DNA of 58,447 bases. Origin: Porphyromonas bennonis DSM 23058 = JCM 16335 (GTDB lineage Bacteria; Bacteroidota; Bacteroidia; Bacteroidales; Porphyromonadaceae). Below the pieces are notes generated by a model. It had not been told where the DNA came from and did no database searches. It saw nothing but the letters and a program-made list of their open reading frames with translations. Positions 45,667 to 54,345 of the stretch are shown piece after piece. Made by a program: the position numbers and the translations under genes. Location of the stretch: NCBI RefSeq assembly GCF_000375645.1, contig NZ_AQWR01000007.1:104-58550 (forward strand). The letters run 5' to 3'. How positions within the stretch are numbered: the stretch's first letter is position 1; each line of letters begins with the position of its first letter.

Positions 45667-45674
45667 TACATTTG
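45667..45674 (+). promoter_or_regulatory. Promoter for the Sm/CSD/TPR gene
   Basis: TACATTTG with TTG at 45643-45645, spacing 21 bp; 60 bp before the ATG. Confidence 0.6.
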
Positions 45675-45734
45675 TAAGACTTAGAGCAGTAGCACCTATT
45701 GTGCTGAGATTTCCTCTTCGGTTACCTTTTTATC

Positions 45735-47117
45735 ATGATAGAATTTTTAAAGTCTAATTTTCAGACCGGTGATCTGATTGAGATCACGACGGACTCGGAG
45801 ACCATCCGGGGTCAGATCGATTTTTTCGGGCCGGACTACATCGTCCTCCGACTAAGTAATAATCAAGTCAAGGGCATAAGCGAGTCAAGCATACGCACAT
45901 TTGCCTCCGTGAGCAACCCTCCTGCCGAGGCGTCCGAACCCGCACAGCCGGAGGAAGAGAGGGAAGCCCCCTCTGCAGCCACCCCCGACCAGGCTCCACA
46001 GATCGAGACTGAGCCTGCCAAGCCATTTACAAAGTACAAGCCGGGCGACCGCGTCCCGCTATCCATCCTCACGGAGAGAGACCCCTCATTACTCAACGAC
46101 TGGAGCAAGAAGGGACAGACAAAGAAGAGAAATGAAGAAGCGGTGGAGGGCGTGCGTGAGGCCTACGTACAGGCTAAGAGCAACAGCAGGAAAGAGGATC
46201 AGGTAGTAGTCTCTCCCACCGGCAAGATCGTTCAGCTCAGACCGTCCTACCAATTTGGCTTCATAGACACCACCGACCAGAAACGCTATTACTTCAATCG
46301 CTCCGACCTCCTCGACGACACCCTCAGGGACTTCTCCGGCGACAACATCGAGGTCGCCTTCCTACCGGGATCCAATCACAAGGGACTCTCTGCCAAGGCT
46401 ATCGTACGCCCTCAGACGATCGACAAGCTGCTGGACATCGTGATGGAGCTGACAAGCCAAGGAGACCTCTTCCGCTCTCGCAATCTGCTCAATATGATCG
46501 CCGAGAAGCACCCCAAGAATCAGAGCACCCGCTCTATCCTGGAGGCTCTCGAGAGTGTACTCAGCAAGGGGCGCGACCAGGAGGACTCGGACGAGGACTC
46601 ACAGGCCTACGACGAGGGAATAGACCATCTGGAGGACAAGGACTTCCAGGCTGCGCTCAAGTCCTTCTACACATCCATAGAGGAGGGGGTCAAGGTAGAG
46701 CAGGCCATAAAGCAGTCCATCACAGCCTACGTACGGATGTACACCGCGACGGAAGACCTGGAGACCAGGGAGACAACTCGTCACGCAGCTCTCGACTTCA
46801 TCAATGAGAAAAAGAGCGACCTGCCGAATAACATTAGTACGCTCTTTGTCCTCGAGAATGCGTACTTCGCACTCGGGGAGTACTCCGCTCACATCGATGT
46901 GGTGGAGGAGGTGATCAACTTCTGCGCCAAGAAGAGGGACATTGCGAAGTACCTCTTCTACCTACGCAAGGCGGCTCAGAGCTACTACCGTCTCGGCGAC
47001 TACGGTCGTGCCTTGGACTCCGCTCAGGAGGGGCTGGAGCGCGAGCCGGAGGACGAGCAGCTGATCAAGCTGAGGGACATGGCTCAGGATGAGCTGAATA
47101 TACGACTCCGCAAGTAA
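45735..47117 (+). CDS. Uncharacterised protein with Sm-like, cold-shock-like and TPR parts
   Basis: 460 residues, no signal peptide. Residues 1-50 (TGDLIEITTDSETIRGQIDF, then DYIVLRLSNNQVKGI) look like an Sm/SH3-type small barrel. About 55-145 is acidic, Pro-rich linker. About 155-205 (PTGKIVQLRPSYQFGFIDTT, then RYYFNRSDLLDD) resembles a cold-shock/S1-type nucleic-acid fold. From about 230 to the end are TPR-like helices (YFALGEYSAHIDVVEEVINF, YYRLGDYGRALDSAQEGLE). I recognise no named family. The architecture suggests an RNA-linked scaffold in the cytoplasm. Single gene with promoter and terminator. Confidence 0.6.
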   Translation: MIEFLKSNFQTGDLIEITTDSETIRGQIDFFGPDYIVLRLSNNQVKGISESSIRTFASVSNPPAEASEPAQPEEEREAPSAATPDQAPQIETEPAKPFTKYKPGDRVPLSILTERDPSLLNDWSKKGQTKKRNEEAVEGVREAYVQAKSNSRKEDQVVVSPTGKIVQLRPSYQFGFIDTTDQKRYYFNRSDLLDDTLRDFSGDNIEVAFLPGSNHKGLSAKAIVRPQTIDKLLDIVMELTSQGDLFRSRNLLNMIAEKHPKNQSTRSILEALESVLSKGRDQEDSDEDSQAYDEGIDHLEDKDFQAALKSFYTSIEEGVKVEQAIKQSITAYVRMYTATEDLETRETTRHAALDFINEKKSDLPNNISTLFVLENAYFALGEYSAHIDVVEEVINFCAKKRDIAKYLFYLRKAAQSYYRLGDYGRALDSAQEGLEREPEDEQLIKLRDMAQDELNIRLRK

Positions 47118-47141
47118 CCCTCCCTCAGATCAAACACGGAC

Positions 47142-47175
47142 GAGCACTCGAGATCAACCTCTCGGGTGCTCTCTC
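47142..47175 (+). terminator. Intrinsic terminator after the Sm/CSD/TPR gene
   Basis: GAGCACTCGAGA (47142-47153) pairs with TCTCGGGTGCTC (47160-47171) with one U-G, then TCTCTTA. Confidence 0.75.
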
Positions 47176-47221
47176 TTATGTCACCGAGGTGGCTCCACAG
47201 CGTCACCGCACAGAGAAAAAT

Positions 47222-47281
47222 CTAAACCCGATATTAGTGATCACTAAACTCGGTAATAGAGATCACTAATACCGGGTTTAG
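47222..47281. repeat. Palindrome array F (three units, 22-bp period)
   Basis: Units at 47222, 47244 and 47266: CTAAACCCGATATTAG, CTAAACTCGGTAATAG, CTAATACCGGGTTTAG. The first is identical to the fourth unit of array B. The outer half-sites (CTAAACCC and GGGTTTAG) make the whole array a rough inverted repeat. Linkers TGATCA and AGATCA. Confidence 0.9.
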
Positions 47282-47445
47282 TTTTGAGCCGATCCCCTCG
47301 CCCACACCCCCGTCACACCAAACCGCAGATCCCCATTTTTTGCATTATTCGATATTTGTGTTACGTTTGAGACATATAACGCCAACCGAATAATCATTGA
47401 TCGTCTTATCGTCGGGGGCGGGGCTTTACTTTTTATGCATGCAGT

Positions 47446-48372
47446 ATGAAAAAATCCACTCTCATCGCTCTCCTTGCGATTATCCTCTTACCGACATTGC
47501 CGGTCGTTGCATCAGCTCAGTCCGGTAATAAGTATGCGAGACTATCCCCTACGAAAGTCATGGATACCCCTAGGCTGGAGGTAATCTATGAGGTGTCCGA
47601 GGAGGACCCTTATCAGACACGCCATCAAGTAGAGCTATTCATCCTACAGAATGGTGAAAGAGCGTCACTCTATACACCCTACCTGTCATACAAGGTAGAC
47701 TCAGTCTGCTATGCCAGATCTTACCGAGTGACGTCTGCAGAGTGGGACGCGATCTCCGACAGTATCGGGGTCACGAGATCTCATCCCATTCTGATCAAGG
47801 ATCGTACGAAGCGAACCTGGGTGGTGGCTAACTTTGCCTTTGGCACCTACGTCTACGAAGAACCGATGAAGAAGATCGTATGGACACTTGTCAAGGGTGG
47901 AGAGAGAGAGATCCTGGGGCAACACTGTCGGAGGGCGGAATGTGACTTTAGGGGACGTCACTGGACCGTGTGGTACGCACCTGATCTCCCGATCAATGAC
48001 GGGCCCTACAAGCTAGACGGTCTCCCCGGACTGATCCTCGCGGCGGAGAGTGAGCTTGAACAGATACGCATGGAAGCGATCGTCATACGCAGGGCGGGAG
48101 CACATCCGATCAACGTACGTGACTACTTTGGCGCCGATAAGACACGATTCATCACTGACCGCAAAGGCTACTACCGGACGATTAGCCGGTCGAAGTGGAA
48201 CTTCTCCGGCTCGGCTGCAACCATGGGTCTCAAGCTGACCAATCCCGATGGCACCCCGACAGTGCCGAAGTACAACAGGCTTTTCTATGTCCCCTATGAG
48301 CTGGACTGGATGGATAAGAAGATGCGCAACGAATGGGATACTCAGAGTCGGAAAGCTCAGCAGCAAGAGTAG
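47446..48372 (+). CDS. GLPGLI family protein
   Basis: 308 residues with a Sec signal (about 1-25, ending SAQ). DGLPGLIL near residue 192 is the motif that names this Bacteroidota family; TVWYAPDLPINDGPYKLDGL and the preceding GQHCRRAEC are typical. These secreted proteins have unknown function and are commonly encoded beside TonB-dependent receptors. Here the receptor gene starts 40 bp before this gene ends, in another frame, so the two are translated together and probably act as a pair. Confidence 0.88.
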   Translation: MKKSTLIALLAIILLPTLPVVASAQSGNKYARLSPTKVMDTPRLEVIYEVSEEDPYQTRHQVELFILQNGERASLYTPYLSYKVDSVCYARSYRVTSAEWDAISDSIGVTRSHPILIKDRTKRTWVVANFAFGTYVYEEPMKKIVWTLVKGGEREILGQHCRRAECDFRGRHWTVWYAPDLPINDGPYKLDGLPGLILAAESELEQIRMEAIVIRRAGAHPINVRDYFGADKTRFITDRKGYYRTISRSKWNFSGSAATMGLKLTNPDGTPTVPKYNRLFYVPYELDWMDKKMRNEWDTQSRKAQQQE

Positions 48373-51038
48373 TCGCTGCGGGACTACTTGTCCTCCTGTC
48401 GATCCTCACTGCGGGCACGCCCCGATCGGCTCTGGCGCAGAGCCGAGGTACCGGGCTATGTGGTCGGGTAGTGGATGCCGATGGTCCCCTGCCTGAGGTG
48501 ATCGTCACGCTTCTGGAGGGGAAGGAGGGCGATATGGTTGCTTACGCCCTGACGAACAAGGAGGGAAGGTTTTGTCTGGAGCATGAGAGTCTCCCTCACG
48601 CCGATAGTCTGACGCTTCGGGTGGCGGCGATGACTTACGAGACCCGGATCCTTCGCCTACCCTCAGATCGGGTGCGGGAGCCGCTGCCACTGCCGGATAT
48701 CGAGATGAAGGCAGCCCCTATGCTCCTGAGCGAGGTGGTGAGCCGAGCTCCGGCCATCACCGGGCATAGAGACACAATCAACTATAATACCGAGCTCCTC
48801 AGGCGTAAGGAGGATCACAGCGTGGAGGATCTCCTGAGACGTCTGCCCGGGATAGAGGTCTCCTCGGACGGGTTGATCAGGTATCTCGGCAGACCGATCA
48901 CCAGAGTGATGATAGAGGATCTGGATATGCTGGGTGGACAGTACCGCCTCGCCACCCGCAATATATCACCAGATATGGTGGCGCAGATACAGGTCTACGA
49001 GCATGACCAGCCGATCAAGGTACGGCGGAATCTAGAGCGTACAGAGAATGCGGCGATCAATCTGAAGCTTAAGGATAAGGTAAAGCTCCGCCCCATCCTC
49101 TATGCGGAAGCGAAAGCCGGCACAGGCTGTCGACCCCTTCTCTACGAGGGGCAGGCATTCCGTCTCCGGATAGCTCGAAGTCAGCAAAACCTCGAAGTAG
49201 CTAAGGCGGACAATAGCGGGCACAACGGAGGTGAGGACTTTGTACCCATATTACCGGGCGTCTCTGCTGCGCCCGGTCTCGAGATGAGACAACTGGTGTC
49301 ACAGCCCTCCATGGGTGAGGTGCCACTGCCTCGATCCTACTACGACTACAATGGAGACTTGGCAGCCTCTGCTCACACGATCAGCCGCATACGGCAAGGG
49401 AGGGACGAGCTGCTGAGTGCCGGTCTCACACTCTCCGATACCCGACGGGACACCTACGGACAGAGGTCGACGCGCTACACGGTAGGGGGCCAGACTGTCG
49501 ATATCAACGAGGCGGATCACGCTCTAAAACATGAGAGACAAGCACTCCTGCGGGTGAAGTACGAGCGTAACCTCGACCGACTCTATCTGATGGACGAGCT
49601 CACCGGAAGCTGGAGCAGGCAGGATGCGCACCACCTGCTGCAGGGGGGCAGTCCACTACAGATGCTATCCGAGCACGACGAGTGGTACCTCTCCAATAAG
49701 CTGATCCACACCCTCCGTCGCAAAGACAACCTCTACACACTCTCCTCCGACATCTATGTGGGAGGTATCCCGAGTGCCCATACCTCCGTCACCCCCGATG
49801 ACGAGGAGGGTACGGAGCGGGGTCAGCAACTCTCGGGTCTCTCGGTGCGGACTGATCACCGGTATGAACTCCGCATCTCGCTCCCGCATCGATGGTCTCT
49901 GGAGATGGGACCTGGGATGGCACTTGATGTCGATCGCCTCTACACGGCATACTCCGAGATGGGAAGAGAGCAGGTCAACGATCTGACCCTGACTCGTCTA
50001 CGCCCCTATATCCTGCTTAAGTGGAGGCTGGAGCACTCCATGTCAGAGACCGAAGTAGAGACTCCGATCATGGGCGAGTACACTCGACTTGATCGGGCTG
50101 AGACAACCGGACTGAGGCAGCTCCGCTGGGTGCCAACACTCTCCGTAAGACACACTCAGCGGTGGTCACCACTCTGGTCCACCACCCTCAGAGGTCGAGT
50201 CAAGCGGCAGAGCGGAGAGCTGCTTCGCCACCTCACTGCTCCGGTGATGACCTCTTACAGAAGTATGACCGTCGTGGATGCCACATCCGATCCGGAGCAA
50301 TGGAGCTATAGCGCCTCTCTCGGGACAAGGTATCGCGATCCCATTGCGGCTCGGTCCGGTCATGCCACGCTTACCTATGTAGGCTCTCGGCAAAATCTCC
50401 TCCGCAGTGAGCAGATTGATCCCGACTTCTCCAGTGAGAGCTATATCTCCGGTGTCTCCCTGAGACACTTTATCACGCTCGGATCAGGGCTCTCTCTTGG
50501 TCTGGATGACCGACTGGAGTCTGTCCTTAGCCTTGACCTGAGCGCCATAATGGGTCGTAACTCCGTCATCCGCAATAACCACCCGCTCACCCTCTCTTCA
50601 CAAACCTTTACACTCTCCCCCAGCTACCGCTACACCCCCTCCGAGGGGCTAATGAGTGGGTGGGTCACGCTAAGCTATACAGCATCCCGCTTCCACCTCT
50701 CTATGGAGGGCGGACCGACCTCAGCTGCAGAGGAGATCCCTCAGGAGCTGGACATCCGCAGTGGAGTGACACTCAAGCCTGGAGACTGGGAGATCACCGC
50801 CACGCTCCTCGGGCGAGGCATCTGGAGTAACCTGCGACCACTCCGTATGGTACCGATAGGGGATCTGTCTCTTCGGTATTCTCGTGGAAGTAGTGCCCCG
50901 GAGTATTCGGTCAACTTGCGTAATCTCTTCGACAAGACCGATTACCGGACCGAGAGCTACGCCGGTGCCGACTATGTGGCGAGCTCCTACCGCCTTCGCG
51001 GCAGAGAGCTTCTCGCAGGTGTGCGCTGGAGCTTCTGA
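48333..51038 (+). CDS. TonB-dependent-receptor-like outer membrane protein
   Basis: 901 residues. Signal peptide within 1-36 (AAGLLVLLSILTAGTPRSALAQ region). Residues about 40-120 form a carboxypeptidase-regulatory-like domain (GRVVDADGPLPEVIVTLLEG, then TNKEGRFCLE). About 140-245 is plug-like (LLRRLPGIEVSSDGLIRYLG, then VQVYEHDQ-type strand). The rest is beta-barrel, ending GVRWSF with a terminal Phe. This matches the GLPGLI-linked receptor group, which usually lacks a SusD partner. Cargo unknown; protein or peptide is possible. Overlaps the previous gene by 40 bp. Confidence 0.8.
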   Translation: MGYSESESSAARVVAAGLLVLLSILTAGTPRSALAQSRGTGLCGRVVDADGPLPEVIVTLLEGKEGDMVAYALTNKEGRFCLEHESLPHADSLTLRVAAMTYETRILRLPSDRVREPLPLPDIEMKAAPMLLSEVVSRAPAITGHRDTINYNTELLRRKEDHSVEDLLRRLPGIEVSSDGLIRYLGRPITRVMIEDLDMLGGQYRLATRNISPDMVAQIQVYEHDQPIKVRRNLERTENAAINLKLKDKVKLRPILYAEAKAGTGCRPLLYEGQAFRLRIARSQQNLEVAKADNSGHNGGEDFVPILPGVSAAPGLEMRQLVSQPSMGEVPLPRSYYDYNGDLAASAHTISRIRQGRDELLSAGLTLSDTRRDTYGQRSTRYTVGGQTVDINEADHALKHERQALLRVKYERNLDRLYLMDELTGSWSRQDAHHLLQGGSPLQMLSEHDEWYLSNKLIHTLRRKDNLYTLSSDIYVGGIPSAHTSVTPDDEEGTERGQQLSGLSVRTDHRYELRISLPHRWSLEMGPGMALDVDRLYTAYSEMGREQVNDLTLTRLRPYILLKWRLEHSMSETEVETPIMGEYTRLDRAETTGLRQLRWVPTLSVRHTQRWSPLWSTTLRGRVKRQSGELLRHLTAPVMTSYRSMTVVDATSDPEQWSYSASLGTRYRDPIAARSGHATLTYVGSRQNLLRSEQIDPDFSSESYISGVSLRHFITLGSGLSLGLDDRLESVLSLDLSAIMGRNSVIRNNHPLTLSSQTFTLSPSYRYTPSEGLMSGWVTLSYTASRFHLSMEGGPTSAAEEIPQELDIRSGVTLKPGDWEITATLLGRGIWSNLRPLRMVPIGDLSLRYSRGSSAPEYSVNLRNLFDKTDYRTESYAGADYVASSYRLRGRELLAGVRWSF

Positions 51039-51241
51039 CCCTTCCCTCGACCAAACTCCTTTGAATAAGCACCAAACCACGGTGTGCATTTGATCCCTTT
51101 GATTGTGTATTTTGTAGGTACTGAAGTAGGACTCTCATCATTTATTGTCTCAGCACCAAAGGATATCTCTTCACCCCCTGCCCGACACACCAATCTGCGG
51201 ATCCGCCGGAGAAAAAATGAAGGTGAAGATCAGAAAAAACG

Positions 51242-51249
51242 TATCTTTG
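51242..51249 (+). promoter_or_regulatory. Promoter -7 box for the riboswitch transcript
   Basis: TATCTTTG, about 10 bp before the first riboswitch pairing element. No clear -33 box. Confidence 0.6.
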
Positions 51250-51256
51250 CAATGAC

Positions 51257-51440
51257 GGTGATCCGATGGACACTCGCTCATCGGAATAAGAGGGAAACAG
51301 GTGCAAGTCCTGTGCAGACCCGCTGCTGTAAGTCTCCAACCGATCGGCTCGAAGTGATGCCACTGTGGTCCTCCTCGTGGGGAGTATGGGAAGGCGACGA
51401 GCCGAGAGACGAGCCAGAAAACCTGCCGTCGCGTGCATTT
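51257..51440 (+). ncRNA. Cobalamin (B12) riboswitch aptamer
   Basis: The conserved elements occur in order: AGAGGGAAACAGGTGCAAG (51289-51307), then CCTGTGCAGACCCGCTGCTG (51309-51328), the second core GCCACTG (51359-51365) with GGGAAGGCGACGAG (51388-51401), and GAGCCAGAAAACCTGCC (51411-51427). An upstream stem CCGATG/CATCGG (51263-51268 and 51279-51284) precedes the core. It would sense adenosyl- or other cobalamin. No btuB, cob or B12-enzyme gene follows; the next feature is a terminator and then a hydrolase. Aptamer ends are approximate. Confidence 0.93.
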
Positions 51441-51604
51441 TGTATCGCTCCCGAGGACTGGGGCGGTGCCACTGTAAGGATGTAGTCCATCTAGATTTTC
51501 CATTTTTTGACTCGCTATCAGCGACTATTATCCCAAGTGTGGTTAGATAATTCATACTAAGAGATGACGACCCTCTGCGAAGCGGATCGAGTCCATGCAC
51601 TCCG

Positions 51605-51651
51605 GGAGAGACGGTCACCGACATCCGACGGTGGCGGTCTCTCCTTTTTTT
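51605..51651 (+). terminator. Strong intrinsic terminator below the riboswitch
   Basis: GGAGAGACGGTCACCG (51605-51620) pairs with CGGTGGCGGTCTCTCC (51629-51644) with one mismatch and one wobble, 8-nt loop, followed by seven T. It may end the riboswitch RNA or serve as a switchable expression platform for the hydrolase gene. Confidence 0.85.
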
Positions 51652-51691
51652 GTATCTTTCACCCATATAACAAGTCACTCTATCCATAGCC

Positions 51692-53062
51692 ATGAGAAAT
51701 TACCTTATCCTCACGCTATCCATCCTTGCGCTCACCTGCCAGGCTCAGATCGCCGATACTTGGCATGGGATCCTGCGGGTCACCCCGACCTACACCCTCC
51801 CGCTTGTGCTCCACATCACGGAGGAGGGCGATGGCTACTCCGCCACCTTAGATAGTCCGGAGCAGGGGGCAAAGGGGATCCCGGTGGATCAGATCAGCTA
51901 CAGCCCCGATAGCCGGACGCTCAGCTGGCAGAGCCGTGCCATCGGTGCCGGCTACAGCGGTCGGCTCGAGGGTGATACTATCCGGGGAGACTTCTCTCAG
52001 CAGGGATTTACCACTCGACTGGATCTGATACGAGGGGAGTACCGGAAGAGCAAGCCCAAGGACGACCTCCCCTACCACACCTCCGAGCTCACCATCCCCT
52101 CTGGGGAGGTGACCCTTGCCGCCACCCTGACGGAGCCGAGCGAGCAGAAGAGCGCTACCGCAGTAGTCTTGGTGGCGGGCAGCGGACCTAACGACAGGGA
52201 CGAGAAGCTGGGACCACACACGCCTCTCCGCGACATCGCCGACCACCTCACCCGACAGGGCATTACCGTGCTTAGGTACGACAAGCGAGGCGTGGGCGAG
52301 TCTACGGGGACATTCGGTGCCTCTATGCTGAGTGACTTCGTGACAGATGCCAAGTCTGCTCTTGCGTACCTGCGTGGGACGGGAAAGTACTCGAGGGTGG
52401 GTCTCATAGGACACAGCGAGGGAGGACTGATCGCTGAGAGGATCGCTGCAGAGAGTCCGGCAGAGGTCGACTTCATCGTGCTGCTTGCCGCCCCCGGCAC
52501 CTTGGGGGCAGAGATCATCACGTACCAGAATGTGGTGATGATGGCCAGCCTGATCCGCCCCGAGGCGAAGGAGGACTTCGGCAGGATAACGAGCGAGACC
52601 TTTAGGGATCTCGCCTACCACTCGAGCACCAGAGCGGAAGACTCTACGCTGATGCGGGGCTACTTCGAGAGGGTTCTGCCGCTGGTCCGCGAGGAGCAGC
52701 GCACAGCGACGAGTGCGATGGTGCTCAGCGACAAGTACTTCAGCTCGATGCTTGACGCCACTTCCACACCTTACTATAAGGAGTTTCTCAGGAGCGATCC
52801 AGCCGCCCTCCTTCCACGGGTCACCTGCCCGATACTGGCTCTGAACGGAAGCAAGGACATGCAGGTGGAGGCCTCAAGCAACCTTGGTGCGATCAAGCGC
52901 CTGGCGACTGCGTCGCAGAGCGTAAGGACTGAGGAGCTCGAGGGACTCAATCACCTTTTCCTCCCCTGCACCACCGGCCTCCCGGGCGAGTACATCCACC
53001 TCACGCCCGGCTTCTCGACTGAGGCGCTGGAGCTGATGACGGAGTGGATCAGGGAGAGATAA
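51692..53062 (+). CDS. Exported alpha/beta hydrolase (S33-like)
   Basis: 456 residues with a Sec signal (MRNYLILTLSILALTCQAQ). Residues about 25-125 are an N-terminal beta domain. The hydrolase fold starts near 140: oxyanion segment GSGPNDRDE, LRYDKRGVGES, and nucleophile elbow GHSEGG with S242. An Asp (NGSKDMQV) and His (GLNHLFLP) complete a plausible triad. This set matches bacterial S33-type acyl hydrolases or esterases. Preceded by the riboswitch-linked terminator; a weak -7-like TATCTTTC at 51653-51660 could instead drive it. Confidence 0.88.
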   Translation: MRNYLILTLSILALTCQAQIADTWHGILRVTPTYTLPLVLHITEEGDGYSATLDSPEQGAKGIPVDQISYSPDSRTLSWQSRAIGAGYSGRLEGDTIRGDFSQQGFTTRLDLIRGEYRKSKPKDDLPYHTSELTIPSGEVTLAATLTEPSEQKSATAVVLVAGSGPNDRDEKLGPHTPLRDIADHLTRQGITVLRYDKRGVGESTGTFGASMLSDFVTDAKSALAYLRGTGKYSRVGLIGHSEGGLIAERIAAESPAEVDFIVLLAAPGTLGAEIITYQNVVMMASLIRPEAKEDFGRITSETFRDLAYHSSTRAEDSTLMRGYFERVLPLVREEQRTATSAMVLSDKYFSSMLDATSTPYYKEFLRSDPAALLPRVTCPILALNGSKDMQVEASSNLGAIKRLATASQSVRTEELEGLNHLFLPCTTGLPGEYIHLTPGFSTEALELMTEWIRER

Positions 53063-53085
53063 TTGGGCAGGTAATGCCTTTTGGG

Positions 53086-53093
53086 TAAATTTG
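53086..53093 (+). promoter_or_regulatory. Promoter for ribE
   Basis: TAAATTTG with TTG at 53063-53065, spacing 20 bp; 41 bp before the ATG. The leader is too short for an FMN riboswitch. Confidence 0.65.
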
Positions 53094-53134
53094 CACTATC
53101 AGTGACGATTATCAGTAAGTAAGTAATTCTCTAT

Positions 53135-53752
53135 ATGTTTTCCGGAATAGTCGAGACAACGGCAAGGGTGCTCCGTATGGATCACCCGCATGGTAGTACC
53201 AACGTGGACATCACACTGACCGTTCCCTTCTGGGACGAGCTGGCGATAGACCAGAGCGTAGCGCACAATGGGGTCTGCCTGACCGTCGTCTCGATCCATC
53301 CTGAGGAGAAGAGCTACACCGTCACCGCCGTGCAGGAGACCCTGCAGAGGTCTAACCTCGGCGACCTCCGACCCGGCGATCGGGTCAATGTGGAGCGGAG
53401 CATGAGGAGCGACGGTCGCCTCGACGGGCATATCGTCCAGGGGCATGTCGATACCACTGCCGAGTGCATCGGGCTGGAGGATGTGGGGGGAAGCACCTAC
53501 TACACCTTCCGCTACAGCGTCCCTGACGAGATGGCTGCTCGCGGCTACACGACTGTGGAGAAGGGCTCCGTTTGCATCAATGGAGTCAGCCTCACCGTCG
53601 TGGACTCCGAGAGAGACACTTTCAAGGTCGCCATCATCCCCTACACTAAGGAGATCACAAACTTTGGGGATCTATCGGAGGGGAAGCGGGTGAATCTCGA
53701 GTTTGACATCATCGGCAAGTACCTCGCCAAGCTCATTACCTACCGCCAGTAA
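53135..53752 (+). CDS. ribE: Riboflavin synthase
   Basis: 205 residues beginning MFSGIVET, the conserved start of the alpha subunit. Two lumazine-binding halves are visible: about 1-95 (VAHNGVCLTVV) and 96-200 (VCINGVSLTVV). SDGRLDGHIVQGHVDT contains the conserved GHxxxGHVD. It dismutates two dimethyl-lumazine molecules to riboflavin. The nitroreductase that follows 9 bp later uses the FMN made from it. Confidence 0.96.
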   Translation: MFSGIVETTARVLRMDHPHGSTNVDITLTVPFWDELAIDQSVAHNGVCLTVVSIHPEEKSYTVTAVQETLQRSNLGDLRPGDRVNVERSMRSDGRLDGHIVQGHVDTTAECIGLEDVGGSTYYTFRYSVPDEMAARGYTTVEKGSVCINGVSLTVVDSERDTFKVAIIPYTKEITNFGDLSEGKRVNLEFDIIGKYLAKLITYRQ

Positions 53753-53761
53753 CGCTCTCCC

Positions 53762-54319
53762 ATGGACCCTGACAGCAACCCTCTCAGCGAGCTGATCCAT
53801 TCGCGCCAGAGCACTCGCAAGTATCTCGATAAGCCGGTCCCTCGTGAGGCGATCGAGCGCGTACTTGATCTGACTCATCTGGCACCCTCCGCCACCAATT
53901 CGCAGCCGTGGCACTTCATCGTTGTCGATGATCCGGAGCTTAAGGTCGCTGTCGCTAAGTGTCTCACTTCACCCTTACTCCCGTCGATGAACACCTTCGC
54001 CAAGGAAGCGCCGGCGCTCATCGTCGTGGTCGAGGAGTCAGCTAATGTGGCGGCGAAGGTGGGTAACCTCCTCAAGAAACAGCACTTCTCCCGGATCGAC
54101 ATCGGCATCGCTGTGGGCTACCTTACGCTGGCAGCACGCAGCGAGGGGCTTGACACATGCGTTATAGGCTGGCTCGACAACATGAAGATCCAAGACCTCC
54201 TCCGCATACCACGGGAGAAGACAGTCCAGCTGGTGATTTCGCTCGGCTACTCCGACGATCCGATGCGTCCCAAGACCAGGAAGAAGATGGACAAGATCCG
54301 CTCCTATAATACGTACTAA
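53762..54319 (+). CDS. Nitroreductase-family flavoprotein
   Basis: 185 residues. HSRQSTRKYLDKPVPREAIE, then APSATNSQPWHFIVV, are the FMN-binding segments of the family, and the C-terminal AARSEGLDTCVIGW follows. These small dimeric enzymes use NAD(P)H and FMN to reduce quinones or nitro-compounds; the real substrate is unknown. It sits directly after ribE and 26 bp before hisS. Confidence 0.93.
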   Translation: MDPDSNPLSELIHSRQSTRKYLDKPVPREAIERVLDLTHLAPSATNSQPWHFIVVDDPELKVAVAKCLTSPLLPSMNTFAKEAPALIVVVEESANVAAKVGNLLKKQHFSRIDIGIAVGYLTLAARSEGLDTCVIGWLDNMKIQDLLRIPREKTVQLVISLGYSDDPMRPKTRKKMDKIRSYNTY

Positions 54320-54345
54320 CCTCATCTCTGTAGCATATCATACTC

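Larger units (their letters stand above)
47118..47445. other. Intergenic region before the GLPGLI gene
   Basis: A 328-bp gap holding the terminator at 47142-47175, palindrome array F at 47222-47281 and an AT-rich stretch before the start codon. A weak -7-like GATATTTG is at 47351-47358. No gene is seen. Confidence 0.75.
51039..51691. other. Long gap with the cobalamin riboswitch
   Basis: 653 bp without a convincing gene. From left: about 200 bp without visible structure, a promoter box, the cobalamin aptamer, about 150 bp of unexplained sequence, and a strong terminator before the hydrolase. A 133-codon frame (51084-51485) crosses the aptamer and is not a gene. Confidence 0.75.

Noticed and set aside
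51084-51485. 133-codon open frame after the receptor gene
   Set aside because: It crosses the whole cobalamin aptamer, whose conserved bases explain the sequence; the translation looks random.
51566-51688. About 40-codon frame below the riboswitch (starts MTTLCEAD)
   Set aside because: It reads straight through the terminator stem and U-run. No ribosome-binding site or family. Kept only as a weak alternative for what the riboswitch controls.
53094-53134. FMN riboswitch before ribE
   Set aside because: The leader is only about 40 nt and lacks the conserved FMN-element bases.
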